Source: Cryptomeria japonica (lineage: Eukaryota; Streptophyta; Pinopsida; Cupressales; Cupressaceae). Taken from it: a stretch of 60,000 nucleotides of DNA. This document shows positions 11,209 to 22,608 of the stretch, one piece after another. Below the pieces are notes generated by a model. That model saw only the letters and a list, made by a program, of their open reading frames with translations. It was not told the origin of the DNA and made no database searches. The stretch spans positions 117,438,847-117,498,846 of the forward strand of contig NC_081406.1 of NCBI RefSeq assembly GCF_030272615.1, read 5' to 3'. The position numbers were made by a program, and so were the translations under genes. Each line of letters begins with the position of its first letter. Position 1 is the stretch's first letter.

Positions 11209-11996
11209 TGTTGGATATTAGAGTTGTTGGAATGTGTTGTTGTCATTGATTTCAACATATTCCTGTGTTATTACAGTGACTAGTATGTTGCAGAGAGTTG
11301 GTTTAGGTGATTTTTTGTAAATGTGTTGATGCTGATTAATGGGTTTTGAGATACTTATCTCTAGTTGATTCAGTATGAGTTTCAGTGTTCCGGAAGATGA
11401 TTTAGTTGAGTTATGTGATTCGGTGTGATGTTTGGTTTTTCTATTGGTTCTGTACTGTAGAGTTATGATTTAGGGATTGTATTGCTTAAGAATTGATTCC
11501 TTATGTAGTGTGGATTTTGAAGAGTGTTTGGGACATTCATGTGTATCCTTAGATGGGGTGGTTCATGATTTGGAGCTTCACAAGTGTATCTTTCAGTTTT
11601 TTAGATTGGTGTTCTTGAGATCTGGTGATGCAATAATGATGATTCTTGTTATTCGAGTTGTTGCAGTTATTGTGGTTGAATTTATGTTACTTGTTGATGT
11701 TCTTTGATCATGTTCTATGTGTTTTGGTGGTCTGCATTGATCGTGGTCCACGTTGACAATTTTATTGGTCCTATTGTATTCTTCATGTTATGTGACATAT
11801 TGGGTGGTTTAATTTGTTGTGGATGATCTTGGCAAATTATTTAGTGGCGTTGCATGTTAGAGGATTTTATTTGTGTCCACTCTATGTCCTTGCCCACATT
11901 GTATTGGTCTGGTTACTGATTTATGTATCATGTAATTTAATTTTGTAACTAGGTGTTATGTGTTGAGCCAACCTTAAGATTAAGGTGGATGTATTG

Positions 11997-12004
11997 TATA
12001 AATA
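11997..12004 (+). promoter_or_regulatory. TATA-like box in E
   Basis: TATAAATA occurs about 790 bases into the LTR and about 110 bases before the D insertion. It is the only good TATA match noticed in the left part of E. Confidence 0.4.
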
Positions 12005-12118
12005 AGTGTTGTAATCATGCAAGATGCATGTTTGCAGTTGTATCTATAATCTGTGAGAGTATTACATGTGTGAACAAGCGAATTTATCTTTCGGTAGTGG
12101 AGAAGAGGAGACAAGTAT

Positions 12119-12763
12119 GTTAGATAGTTCAAATAACCGGAAGACAACTCAGAGGGGGGGGGGGTGAATCAGTTGTCACAGATTACTAGAAACATTAGCA
12201 ATTTAAACATTAATACTAGAGCATAAAACAATAATATTGGAATAGCAGTTAACCCAATTAAACATAAATAATAATCATAGAATAAAATCCATTCACACAA
12301 CACCAATATTTGTATGTGAAAAACCATGATGAGAAGTCTACCCACAATTAGATAATACTTGTGCAGTAATTATGTGAATTAAAATGAAGTGGCTTGCACT
12401 TGCAGGATGACCAACATCCTAGATCACACTACTCATCACAAAAGGAGTCTCGCTGACTACAAACAATTCCAAACTACAATCCGGAGAAGCGTTGAACTGC
12501 AAAAGATATCATAACAAGCAGGACAACATCCAATCACCAAACCAAAACCAATTAACCAAATATGAGTATAAGCATCATGAACAAGCCAATTCCATCACTA
12601 GATAATCTTGAAGCCTATCAGATCATGCTAGATCCAAGTTAACCAGAAACCACTCAACCTACCGGAACCAGAAGGGTGTCGGTAAAGCATCCAAACAGAT
12701 AGTGTTGACATCAATGAGAAAACATCAATGCAACACATAATCAATTCCACCAAATGGCCAACA
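12119..12763 (-). repeat. 3' LTR of D, internally deleted (645 bp)
   Basis: Both ends match the 1,215-bp LTR at 35697-36911, but about 570 bases are missing at roughly 12508-12511. The missing part corresponds to about 36095-36660 and includes the TATA-like motif. The 9-base C-run stem near 12143-12177 has one mismatch. Confidence 0.8.
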
Positions 12764-12780
12764 ATCTCCCCTTTGGCATT
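12764..12780 (-). promoter_or_regulatory. Polypurine tract of D
   Basis: The minus strand reads AATGCCAAAGGGGAGAT just before the LTR. It is nearly identical to the tracts of A, B, J and K. GTGTTGCCATCAATG (minus, 12792-12778) pairs with the LTR sequence at 12702-12716 with one mismatch. Confidence 0.75.
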
Positions 12781-13084
12781 GATGGCAACACTAGATGTGA
12801 AAAACATCTAAGTACTAAGAAATGCCAAACAAGTCTCCCCCTATGGAAGACAACCAACAATCTCCCATAGATAGTTTTGAATATCAATAGATCTCCCTCT
12901 TTGAATAATATCTCTTTTTTTCACATCGATATCACTCCCCCTTTGACATCAATGTTGGCAAATGCACACTCCAATGAGATTGTAGGTGATTGAAGGTATT
13001 GTCATTGATGGCAACCTTACAATCATATGATACCGACAGACACTGGCACTGGCAGACACTACACCAAATAGAAAGATTACTGGT

Positions 13085-13892
13085 TGTAGACACCTAAAAT
13101 TGTCATGTCTAATTAAATAAATATTTTATTTATTTAATTATCTAAGCTTAATTCTTCTATTAATTAAATAAATCTTTATTTATTTAATTAATTCATTTAT
13201 CCTCTTCTAGCCTTATTTCTCATTTAAATAAATACCTTTGTTTATTTAAATTACCCTTTTTCCTAAATTAAATAAATATCTTATTTATTTAATTGATCCC
13301 ACTTCTTCTATTAATTAAATAAATCTTTATTTATTTAATTAATTCATTAACCTTTTCTACCCATGACACATGTCATTCATCTCTTAATTCCTACACTGCC
13401 TACCCTTTCATTATTTTATTATTTCTTTTACCTACCCTCTAATCATAGCCGACCTCCTTTTACACCTCTCAATCTTATCCCTCCATTTCATATAGTGTCT
13501 TCTATATAAGGAGATGCTTCCTTCATTATCAACCCTAATCAATCAATCTAATCAATCTATGCAAGCCCCCCGTTGACTACTTGACTACACTACGCTTTTG
13601 AACATAAGCGATCCTACTTGCAACCACATTTCCATTCTTTGTTGAGCTCTTGTGCACATAAAATCTAAGAGCAAATATATCAAGCAAGATCAATGGAGAT
13701 AGGAAGAATGGAGATCCAAACCCTATTGGACATGTGATGGTATAATCTTTATGATTTCATTTGATTTGCATTGTCTTAGGTAATCTTCATATGTTATGGT
13801 GGATTTTTGTTGTTGTTAGGCTAGGGTTTTGTGGTTGAATCTATTTAGTCTTTCAATATCGTTATTATTGTTATCCATTTTCACCATAAACA
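13085..13892 (+). repeat. 5' LTR of G (808 bp)
   Basis: It runs from TGTAGACACC to CCATAAACA. The first 260 bases hold five AT-rich inverted repeats built from AATTAAATAAAT and ATTTATTTAATT arms, near 13110-13140, 13160-13191, 13222-13251, 13265-13294 and 13311-13342. A TATA box (CTATATAAGG, 13502-13511) lies about 420 bases in. Confidence 0.9.
13502..13511 (+). promoter_or_regulatory. TATA box in G 5' LTR
   Basis: CTATATAAGG is preserved in both LTRs (second copy near 24410-24419). It is followed by a C/T- and A-rich stretch, as expected for a plant retrotransposon promoter. Confidence 0.6.
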
Positions 13893-13911
13893 TTTTGGCA
13901 CCCACCATGGG
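13893..13911 (+). promoter_or_regulatory. Primer-binding site of G
   Basis: TTTTGGCACCCACCATGGG directly follows the LTR end. It has the TGGCRCCCACC form I associate with Tat-type Ty3/gypsy elements. I do not assign the tRNA. Confidence 0.6.
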
Positions 13912-14051
13912 ACATGGATTTTTGTTAGATCTGTGTTTTTTGCAGATTTTTCTAACCCTATATTGTTGTTTTGTAAAACAATTTGGAGAATAACCTTGTG
14001 CAGCTAGGGTTTTGGACACAAAATCAAGATCTTGGAGAGATTTGATCATAT

Positions 14052-14880
14052 CTCACAAACGGCTATGAAATTTTGCACCAAATTTTTTTTGCAGGTTGAA
14101 GAAAGTATCAGGAGCTCTCAATACAAAATTAAGAATTTTTGGAGCAAATTTTCATTTTCTATGAATTTTTTATGATTTTTCATAAAAAATTAATTTTGAG
14201 AGCAAATGAGAGAATTTTTTGGATTTTCTTACATGTTTGGAAATAACTCAGAATTATACATAGGATCTGTTCTTTGTGATTTTAATTTTGATGCAAAAAA
14301 TTTCCCTAAAAATCAGATCTTTAAAAATTAGGGTTTTTCCTTATTTTGATTAGAGCTCACAAATGGCTTTGAATTTTGGCATCAAATTTTTTATATAGGT
14401 TAGGAAAAGTATCAAAAGGATTCAGTAAAAATTTCATATTTTTTGGATCATGTTTTCAATTTATATGAATTGTTTATGATATTTCATTAAAAAACAAATT
14501 TGAGAGAAAATTAGCGAATTTTTTGGATTTTATTATATTTGTGGAAATATCTCAGAATTATACATAGGATCTATTCTTTGTGGTTTTAAATTTGATGCAA
14601 AATCATTTCTCAAAAATAAGATCTTTGAAAATTAGGGTTTTACATTATTTTACTCATATCTCACAAACTGCTTGGATTTGTTGCAGAAATTTTTTTATGA
14701 AGGTTTGGAAGACCATTAGAACTCTTCAGTAAAAATTTTAGATTTTTTGGATCGATTTTGCATTTTATATGAATTTTTTATGATTTTTCATAAAAAATTA
14801 ATTTTTGGAGAAAATTAGCAAATTTTTTGGATTTTCTTACATTTATGGAAATCTCTTGAAATTTTACAAGTGGTCTTTTT
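14052..14880 (+). repeat. 304-bp tandem repeat in the G leader, about 2.7 units
   Basis: The anchor CTCACAAA occurs at 14052, 14356 and 14660, exactly 304 bases apart. Each unit contains a GGTT or GGTTTGGAA segment, TTTTTTATGATTTTTCAT-like AT-rich sequence, an ACATAGGATCT-like segment (first two units) and AAAATTAGGGTTTT at its end. Units have diverged by many substitutions but few indels. The repeat lies between the primer site and gag. Confidence 0.8.
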
Positions 14881-16456
14881 TTATGATGAATCAGATCTTT
14901 GAATTGGTCAACAAAACGCATTGTTGAAGGCCCCTATTTCACAAAGTCTTTTGGATCTAAAATTTACCTAACTTGTGTGCTTGCAGGAAGGGGTGATCAT
15001 TTGAAACAATCCAAACTACTAATAAATCTTTGCTGCAGGTCCTTGGCAAGGGTTTTTGGATTTTTATTGTGTGCCTTGTTTTCATAGACTAGCAAACACT
15101 TCAATTGGTGCACTAAAATTGAATCATTGTCTTTTGTGTCTTGAGCTATAGGCTCTTTTTGTTTAATCTTTAGAGGGCCTGTCTTCCCGTGTGGTCATTA
15201 GGAATACTAGTGAGAAGAGAACGACCCAAGTGGTAGCAAAAGAAAAGCCATCTTCTTCCAAACCACTATAAATAACTGTATTCATGGTGAAAACTATGAA
15301 TAACGTGTGTTGATTAGTTCATACCGACACTACGTCTCCCCATAAACCCATTTGATCAAATTTATTTGATCAGTTGTAGGGTGTAACCCCTACCGGCTGG
15401 GAGCCTTCTATATTTACAGAGCTGAAAGTGTCACATGTATGGCCACATGAGCGGATGCCCTTACTAGCACCTTTTTGTTTTAGAAGCCCAAATCCTTCTA
15501 GTTGTTGGGGCAGGAGGTCGGACCTCTGGTAGCAGCCCACACACATATAGTTCTTAGTAGAGATACAAAGTTCGCCATGGGGAGTTTTTGTGGGGACTGA
15601 TGCTTGGCTGACCCGAGAAGTGAGTGCCGAGGGTGGAGCCAGTGAGATCAAGCATCTAAGTATCCGCTTTGAATAGTGTAGCCTCGGGGGTAAAACCTCA
15701 TGTGGGATCAACAACTATTGTCTTGGCTAGCCATAAGAATTGTGCTTGACTTATTTTAAACATTCAAAACATTCAAGACCAAACAATAAAACATTGTGTC
15801 TTTTGTGTCTTCAAGTGTATGCAAAACATTTTTACATCAAACAACACACTTTTCTTGGTGTCATTTTGAGTCTAAACACTTGCAAACATTGAGTCCTCAT
15901 CAACATTGTGTCCTCTTGTCATGAAAAACAATCAAACATTCAGATTTGGTCACAACCAACAACTTCACAAATTTGAAAAATTTTACAGTCCAGCAAACAA
16001 GAGCAATCAGTTTCAGAATTCTTGAGCTTCCTAGGTTATTTCTCTAGGTTTTCATCTAGCATTCAACCTATCTTTGGGTCTCACAAAGTCCATCATTGCT
16101 TTACACCTTGCATTACATTCACATTTGTCTAAACTTGAGTCAAAAGGTCACTTGCTTGTCCTCATCTTACTTTGTCAGCACACTACATACAACAACATTT
16201 TGCTAAGTGGTCCCTCATCAAGGTCTATCACCTTTGGGTCTCATTTGGTCTTACTTAGAGTCAAGGTCAACTTACCTCATCAAGAGAAACTATCCTCTCT
16301 TTGGAAGTCACACCTACTCTACTACATACATACTTGGTCTTACACTTTGGACATTGCAAGTACACTTCAGATTCATTTACATTCCATCCAACCCTTGATC
16401 TTCCATACTTTTTCCATTTTCATCTAGTCTCACACATCTCGGTCAATACCTAGTTC
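14881..16456 (+). other. Remainder of the G leader, no gene recognised
   Basis: Long untranslated leaders before gag are common in Tat/Ogre elements. There are two TGCAGG-like 3' splice-site look-alikes (near 14985 and 15038), a CCCTACCGGCTGGGAGCC segment near 15390-15410 and pyrimidine-rich text up to gag. A 114-codon minus-strand frame (15714-15370) shows no recognisable domain. Confidence 0.45.
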
Positions 16457-17554
16457 ATGGTTGAAACCCGTCTTCAAAAATCTAGGAGAGAAACTAAAGA
16501 GGCTCAAGAGTCCACAAACATGAGTTCTTACAAGTATGACAATGATATCTTTTTCAATTTTGATCATACTACATTACCTGACATGGATGCCTATAGAAAC
16601 ATTCCAAATGTTGAGAACATGGACACTATAAACAACAATGATACACACAATGATGATATGGACAACTTTTTAGTACATTCAGTAGATGTGGAAGAATCCA
16701 TTATGAATCCCCGTTTCAATTGATTGGTTGAGGAAATAATAAGGAGAGATAGACAATATTTCTTACAAATGATGGCACAAAGTGGAGCCAAGATACCTCA
16801 TGATTTTGACATGTCTCAAATAATGGAAAATCGACCTTTGCAACAATCTCACTCCAACATGGATCAAAGGAGACCTAATAGTGGAGGCAATAGAGGACCA
16901 CATCTTGTGCCTGAATCACCATCATCTTTGTTTCAAAAATCAGAGGTCCCATACCCACATGGTCAAGCATATGATACTCATCTTCGCAGACCATTATGGA
17001 AGTCTTATGCAGAAAAATACACTCAAGCACATGCTAATGCTAAAGACCTACCACCAAAGCAATTGGATATTCAAAGGCATGCTCAAAATTTGGACACAAC
17101 GAAACCCCGTGTCAAATTTGGAGGCAACACATTAGAACATGACATGCCTGTAGAGTATGGTATACATGGACAAAATAGATATTCCATTCCTCAACATGAA
17201 TCTATACCAAGTGGTCCATATACACAGCATCACTATAGACCTCCTCCATATGAACATGTGTATGATCAATATCATCCATATATGCAACATGCTCCTCCTC
17301 CAATTGGTGCCTCAAGCATAGGGTATGGTCCAAGAAGTTGATCTCCACCTAAGAGCAATTTGGAGCAACAAATCAGGGACTCACAAAAGAAAATGGAGGA
17401 CATAAATACACCAAAGCCAACATACACAATGCGAGACATATGTCCTTATCCATTTGACAAGATCATTCCAATGCCTCCTTTTCCTACACACTTTTTGATG
17501 CCTAAATTTGATAGGTATAGAGGAAAAGGGGATCCTAAGGCACACATAAGATAG
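16457..17554 (+). pseudogene. Element G gag, N-terminal part (stops)
   Basis: It starts MVETRLQKSRRETKEAQ at 16457. The frame is interrupted by stops at 16721-16723, 17339-17341 and 17552-17554. The text between them is acidic, then Pro/Tyr/His-rich (PPPYEHVYDQYHPYMQH), then MPKFDRYRGKGDPKAHIR, the usual entry into the Ty3/gypsy gag capsid domain. The stop after HIR replaces an expected Gln codon. The reading continues in 17597-20497. Gag would form the particle that packages the RNA. Confidence 0.8.
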
Positions 17555-17596
17555 TTTTTCACAGCTTGCATTGAGGTAGCAGCAGAAGAGACATAT

Positions 17597-20497
17597 TTGA
17601 TGAGATTATTCCCACTAAGCCTAGGTGATCAAGCTATGGAATGGTTCTCCCAATTCCCACCTGGTATTAAGTCATGGGGTGATCTAGCAGAGGCATTTAT
17701 TCAATATTTCTCCTACAACATAGAGACAGACATATCAGTCACTACTTTGTGCAACACCAAGCAAAAAGAGGGAGAGTCTTTTGCATCATTTTTACAAAGA
17801 TGGAGGAATCTAGCCAGCAGATGGTCTTGTGAAATTCCACAAAAACAAATGGTAGAAATGTTCACCCAGAATGTTAATAAAGACATTGGCTATGATCTAA
17901 GGAAATCTTGTTTTTCCACCTTCAAGGACATCATTGAAAAAGGCTTAGCAATAGAGAAGGTCCTAATTGAACAAGGAGTTATTAAGATATTCAAGGAAAA
18001 CAAAGATGACTTTAAAGGAAAAGACAAGCCAAGATTTTGGAATAAAAACAAGAACACAGTCAATGATGGTGTTGTTGATGCCAACACAGTGCGACCCAAA
18101 TTCATCTTTTCAGGATCAAGTTCTACAAACAATCAAGTGAATACTCAAACAACTTCCAGATCACGAAGGAAGTACACCCTATTGGGAGAACCACTTGAGT
18201 CAGTTTTCAAAAAGCTAGTGGTAAACAAGGTAATCACTATTCCATATTTTCCTCCATATGAGCCAAAGGTCAAACCAAATTGGTGGAATGATGATGAATA
18301 TTGTGAATTTCATAAGAGCAAGGGTCATAAGATAGGAAATTGTCATCGATTGAAGAACATCGTACAAGATTTCATTGATAGGGGTGACATTGAGAGTGAA
18401 GGGCACTCATCCAATCAAGAACATGAGATGTTTAAGGAACCATTCCCAAAGCATGACAAGGGAAAAGCTAAAGCCACAGATGACCAAACCAACTATACCA
18501 GAGCAACCTATAACTATGATTCAACTATCAATCACATTTCAATGGACAATTACATCTCTACCATTATCATCAAGGACAAAAACCCTAAGAATTCTACCCG
18601 GAGACCCAAGATTGTCCTAAAAGGTGTTGGATCTTCTTCCGAACCTACCTCTGAATGTCATGTTACAACCCATCAAGGTAAATTCACTTTGCAAGGTGGT
18701 CTAGCTAAAAACATTGCTTCCTCATCAACCAAACCTGAGTATGACCTTGTAGAACAGTTAGGGAAGACACCTGCACTTATTTCCATCCTTGAGCTTTTAC
18801 GCATATCCCCCGCACATAAAGCTATTCTTGACAAAATCTTGAGAGACACTGTCATTCCTACTGATCTGAATGTGGACCAGTTTCAAGCCATGGTGGGATA
18901 CCTTTCCATTCCACACTCCCTTAAATTCACAAAAGCCGATGATGCCTCCGTAAGTCAGCCACATAATGCACCATTACACATTGAAGCCTTCATACACAAA
19001 CATAGAATCAAACGAGTCCTGATAGATGGAGGAGCAGGTCTAAACATTTGTACATTGAGCACTATTAAACAATTGGGATATTCTAATAAAGCTGTGAATT
19101 CTACAAACAAAATTACCATCAAGGCATATGATGATGAAGAATGTTCATCTAAAGGCACAATCACATTACCTCTCAGAGTAGGGCCAGTTATGAAGGATGT
19201 GGTTTTTCAAGTCCTTGATCTAGATCTCACATACAACATACTCTTGGGACATCCATGGATTCATGAGATGAGCGCAGTCCCATCTACATATCATCGATGT
19301 ATCAAGTTCCCACACAATGGAGTTGAAGTGACCATCAAAGCTGATCCTAACCCATTCATATATTGCAACAATTTGCGACCTAGATTAGAAATAACAATTC
19401 CAGTCAATCGACAAGCTATTCCTTCATCAGCATATGTGGATCCAGAATCATTGAAAGCTTCTACATCCAAACAATCAGAGCTAAAAGAAAAATTCAAGAT
19501 TAAAGACATGGGATGTGGTGAGTATATCTTTCATGTTGATCAACTCCCACTATCTCCTAAGACATTCAGTCTACAGGAACAATCTATAAACAATTTACAA
19601 GGAATTGGGTGTGAACCACCTAGTGTTGTGGCTACTAAGTCTAAATGCAAATCTCCTCTAGTGGTGCAAGCATCTCTTGATATCAATAGTCCTAAGAGTG
19701 GTTCCAACAAAGAATCTATTGAGTGTATTTCTATCCCTCTTGATAACTCACAGAGATTTACCATTTCATCCACTCATTCCATTTCCACTCCACTTCCAGA
19801 CTTGGATCAACAAGAATTACAAAAGACCTTACTAATTGGGGATCAAAAATCAAGCTTTGAAAAGAAAAATCTAAAAGTCAAAAATAGAGAGAAGTCCTTT
19901 AGTTCAAATCAAAATCAAAAGCTATTGGACTCTGCAAAAATCAAAGTCAAGGATAAAAATCCTATGAAAGAAAAAGAACAAGAGTTGATCTCCCCTAATA
20001 TCAAAATAACTGGGGGCAAAAGTTCTACAATTTCAAGTCAAAAAGAACACTTGTTGATCCTAAGTCTCCATCATGCTATCCTATTTTCACTTATTTTCAC
20101 AATCATAAGCCTTCATAACTCATCCACTTGTTCCACACATCCTTTCCCTTCTGGCAATACATCATGGACCTTTAATGGATCTTCCTCAAAGGACTTTGTT
20201 ATCAGGGATGCCCAAACTTCTTTAGGTGACACGCATATGGGCCTCAGTAGTCCACACGCTAGTAATTCTATCTCAGTTCCTTTATCAAGGAAGACAATCA
20301 CTCGAGCTACACATCATTCAGTCAAGGAATGTTGCAGTTACAATCATAAGGTTAAGCCTCATACACTTGAGGTAGGTGACTTAGTTCTCAGAGAAAATCC
20401 TAAAAATCAGCAAGACGGAGAGAAGAAGGGCAAGTTTGAACCAAATTGGCTTGGTCCTTACATCATCATAGTAGCATATGGATCTGAGGCATATTAG
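17597..20497 (+). CDS. Element G gag-protease-integrase-tail fusion (966 codons)
   Basis: In order: retrotransposon gag domain (residues about 1-140, with MEWFSQFPPGIKSWGDL and FLQRWRNLASRW); CHHC knuckle CEFHKSKGHKIGNC (about 235) and its helix; aspartic-protease-like domain with VLIDGGAGLNICTLS (about 475, D-G-G in place of D-S/T-G) and YNILLGHPWIHE (about 545); a Ser/Lys-rich linker; then HTLEVGDLVLRENP and GKFEPNWLGPYII (about 925-960), the integrase C-terminal tail. RT, RNase H and the catalytic integrase are missing, yet the frame stays open across the gap. Loss of the DSGA/DTGA form makes protease activity doubtful. It is not autonomous. Confidence 0.85.
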   Translation: MMRLFPLSLGDQAMEWFSQFPPGIKSWGDLAEAFIQYFSYNIETDISVTTLCNTKQKEGESFASFLQRWRNLASRWSCEIPQKQMVEMFTQNVNKDIGYDLRKSCFSTFKDIIEKGLAIEKVLIEQGVIKIFKENKDDFKGKDKPRFWNKNKNTVNDGVVDANTVRPKFIFSGSSSTNNQVNTQTTSRSRRKYTLLGEPLESVFKKLVVNKVITIPYFPPYEPKVKPNWWNDDEYCEFHKSKGHKIGNCHRLKNIVQDFIDRGDIESEGHSSNQEHEMFKEPFPKHDKGKAKATDDQTNYTRATYNYDSTINHISMDNYISTIIIKDKNPKNSTRRPKIVLKGVGSSSEPTSECHVTTHQGKFTLQGGLAKNIASSSTKPEYDLVEQLGKTPALISILELLRISPAHKAILDKILRDTVIPTDLNVDQFQAMVGYLSIPHSLKFTKADDASVSQPHNAPLHIEAFIHKHRIKRVLIDGGAGLNICTLSTIKQLGYSNKAVNSTNKITIKAYDDEECSSKGTITLPLRVGPVMKDVVFQVLDLDLTYNILLGHPWIHEMSAVPSTYHRCIKFPHNGVEVTIKADPNPFIYCNNLRPRLEITIPVNRQAIPSSAYVDPESLKASTSKQSELKEKFKIKDMGCGEYIFHVDQLPLSPKTFSLQEQSINNLQGIGCEPPSVVATKSKCKSPLVVQASLDINSPKSGSNKESIECISIPLDNSQRFTISSTHSISTPLPDLDQQELQKTLLIGDQKSSFEKKNLKVKNREKSFSSNQNQKLLDSAKIKVKDKNPMKEKEQELISPNIKITGGKSSTISSQKEHLLILSLHHAILFSLIFTIISLHNSSTCSTHPFPSGNTSWTFNGSSSKDFVIRDAQTSLGDTHMGLSSPHASNSISVPLSRKTITRATHHSVKECCSYNHKVKPHTLEVGDLVLRENPKNQQDGEKKGKFEPNWLGPYIIIVAYGSEAY

Positions 20498-20700
20498 CTC
20501 TCAACTACAGAAGGTGAACCTTTGGAGGATCCTATCAATAGCATGCACCTTCGCAGGTTCTACACATAGCTCTTTGGAATATCCTAATTCAAAAAATACA
20601 AAAAAAATCAAAAATTTCAAAAATACAAAAAAATCAAAAATTTCAAAAATACCAAAAAAAAAAAAAAAATTCAAAAATACAAAAAAATTATAAAACAAAA
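20498..20700 (+). other. End of G polyprotein and A-rich spacer
   Basis: After the stop at 20495-20497 the same frame continues LSTTEGEPLEDPINSMHLRRFYT to 20566 and then a TAG. These residues normally finish Tat polyproteins, so the earlier stop trims 23 codons. From 20588 to 20700 the DNA is repeated AAAAATACAAAAAAATC-type text. Confidence 0.7.
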
Positions 20701-22600
20701 AAAATCGTCACTTGGTGAAAACCTGGCAAACAGGCGCCTTGTGACACAAAAAAATCAAAAAAATAAAAAAAGTAAAGAAAAATATTTTGTCCAACGGTGA
20801 AAACCACTTTGGTGGCACCCTGGGCAAGTACCATGGTGAAAACTGGGTCACCAACACCATGTGTAGAGACATTGCTCCTCCTTCCTTCAGGATTCTCTTT
20901 CATCACTTCACTTTGCACACACTCATAGCTTATCATTCATAACAAACTTACCCATTCCCATCATGGCTTGTTATTGATCTACCTAAGATTGGTTAGCCAT
21001 TCATAATAAACCTCCCTTTTCACCTCCCTTTCCATCCATAATAAATCAGATCCTATCTGTGGCTAAGGCAAATCCTATGTCTAGTGATGGGTGTGGAACT
21101 AAGAACATCACATGTTTCGAGGAGTACAGTTTCTTCTAGCGTCCTTCAGTCTATCTGCGCACAATTCGCAATAAAGAAACATTTGCATCACAGATCCACA
21201 ATAAAGTTTCATCTTCTTTGCAATAAAGTATCAGTTTCATGGATTTAGTTAGTTTCAGATGAGACAACAGCAACAATGTGCTTCAACAAAATCAAATCTT
21301 TCAACAGACTCAGACAACATATGGTTCAGTGCTATCTATCCTTTTTGTGAAAGTAAACATTGTGACCACAATCAAATAAGACTTATACAAGTGACAAGAG
21401 ACACTAAATTTGAGGACTATAGTGGATGTTGGTGTCGAGTCTTGGTTTTCTTTTGATTTTATCTTTTGGTGACATATCTTTTAGCTTTTCCAAGATGTCT
21501 CTGACTAGAGATTTTATCTCCAGGATGTCTTTGACTAGAAAAGCAAGGATGGGGTATCGTCACCTATTTGTATTTGCTATCTGTGGATTGTCTCTTAGTA
21601 ATGCTATGACTTGTCCAAGTATATGAGGACACTGTGAGTCTAGTGTGAACTAGGGCATTCCTTGTTTGTGACTATCTTATCTCCATGCAAACAGGTACAA
21701 TGACTTTCTGGGTCAAACATATGCCTCGATTGTCATAACCTATTTTGCCATAATAAAGCTCAATGATGATAACGCACAAGAAGCTCTTTCACTTTCATAT
21801 CTTCTACCTTCCATCCCCCATTCTTGATTGACTTCCATCATCCTTCTTGAGTCCATGTAGCCTGCTATCACACGACTGAATATAATGACACGCCAAAAAC
21901 ATTTGCATTTCATGTGTTTGCACCTACATTATCACATGTTAGCATTTCATACATACATATAGATATCACAATTGCATCACATCCTACACACAACACATTT
22001 GGCACATTTTATATTCTCATCATATAAATAGTTATTTGCATCGTCATATCCATCTGCATTTCATACATTCACATTCACATATGCATAACATATAAAAACA
22101 TAAAAGAACAAAAATATTGCATTCCATCATGTACATATTTGCATCCATATCATAACCATCACATAGAAACATACATCATGAAACATCTCATCACATAGGT
22201 ACACATGCATATAGTTGTCACAAAGAATCATCTTATATATATCTCAAAATCATAAGTGTCATGATACAATGATGACAAAATCATATGGCTACAATCACCC
22301 GTAGGTGTCTACATCATCATACAAAAATGGTACAATACTGATACATAGGGAGCCCTCTATGGCTATGATGAATTCCCTCCCTCAGAGCTGGCTGGCCTCG
22401 ATAGAGTCTGAGCCCTAGAAGGACTCGCCCCAAGATCATCTCTCCTGGCCCCTATGTCCTCTGCAGCCACCCCTCATGTTGCCCTATCCAGACAGAGGAA
22501 CCCACTGATAACTCCTGCCAACATTGTTGGTAGTGCTAATCCTATCCATGTCATGGTATCCCATGCCACATGTCCCACCCTCATCTCCAGTCCCGGATCC
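20701..22600 (+). other. G 3' region, no sense gene
   Basis: It begins with GGTGAAAACCTGGCAAAC- and GGTGAAAACTGGGTCACC-type text, then T/C-rich and CAT-rich DNA (many CATATACATAT-like steps at 21890-22260). No sense ORF has a recognisable domain. From about 22350 the minus strand may carry the downstream part of the antisense plant-mobile-domain ORF, broken by stops. Confidence 0.5.
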
Positions 22601-22608
22601 TAGAACAC

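Noticed and set aside
13080-13084. Target duplication for G
   Set aside because: CTGGT on the left and CCGAC on the right do not match, so no duplication is claimed.
14985-15042. TGCAGG motifs as a proven intron in the G leader
   Set aside because: The 3' splice-site look-alikes are too weak to call an intron without transcript data.
15370-15714. 114-codon minus-strand ORF in the G leader
   Set aside because: No domain or homologous landmark, and it lies in untranslated leader; judged a chance frame.
20588-20700. A-rich run as a poly(A) tail of a retrogene or LINE
   Set aside because: It follows the G polyprotein end, is made of AAAAATC-type units rather than pure A, and is followed by typical Tat 3' sequence; no target duplication is seen.
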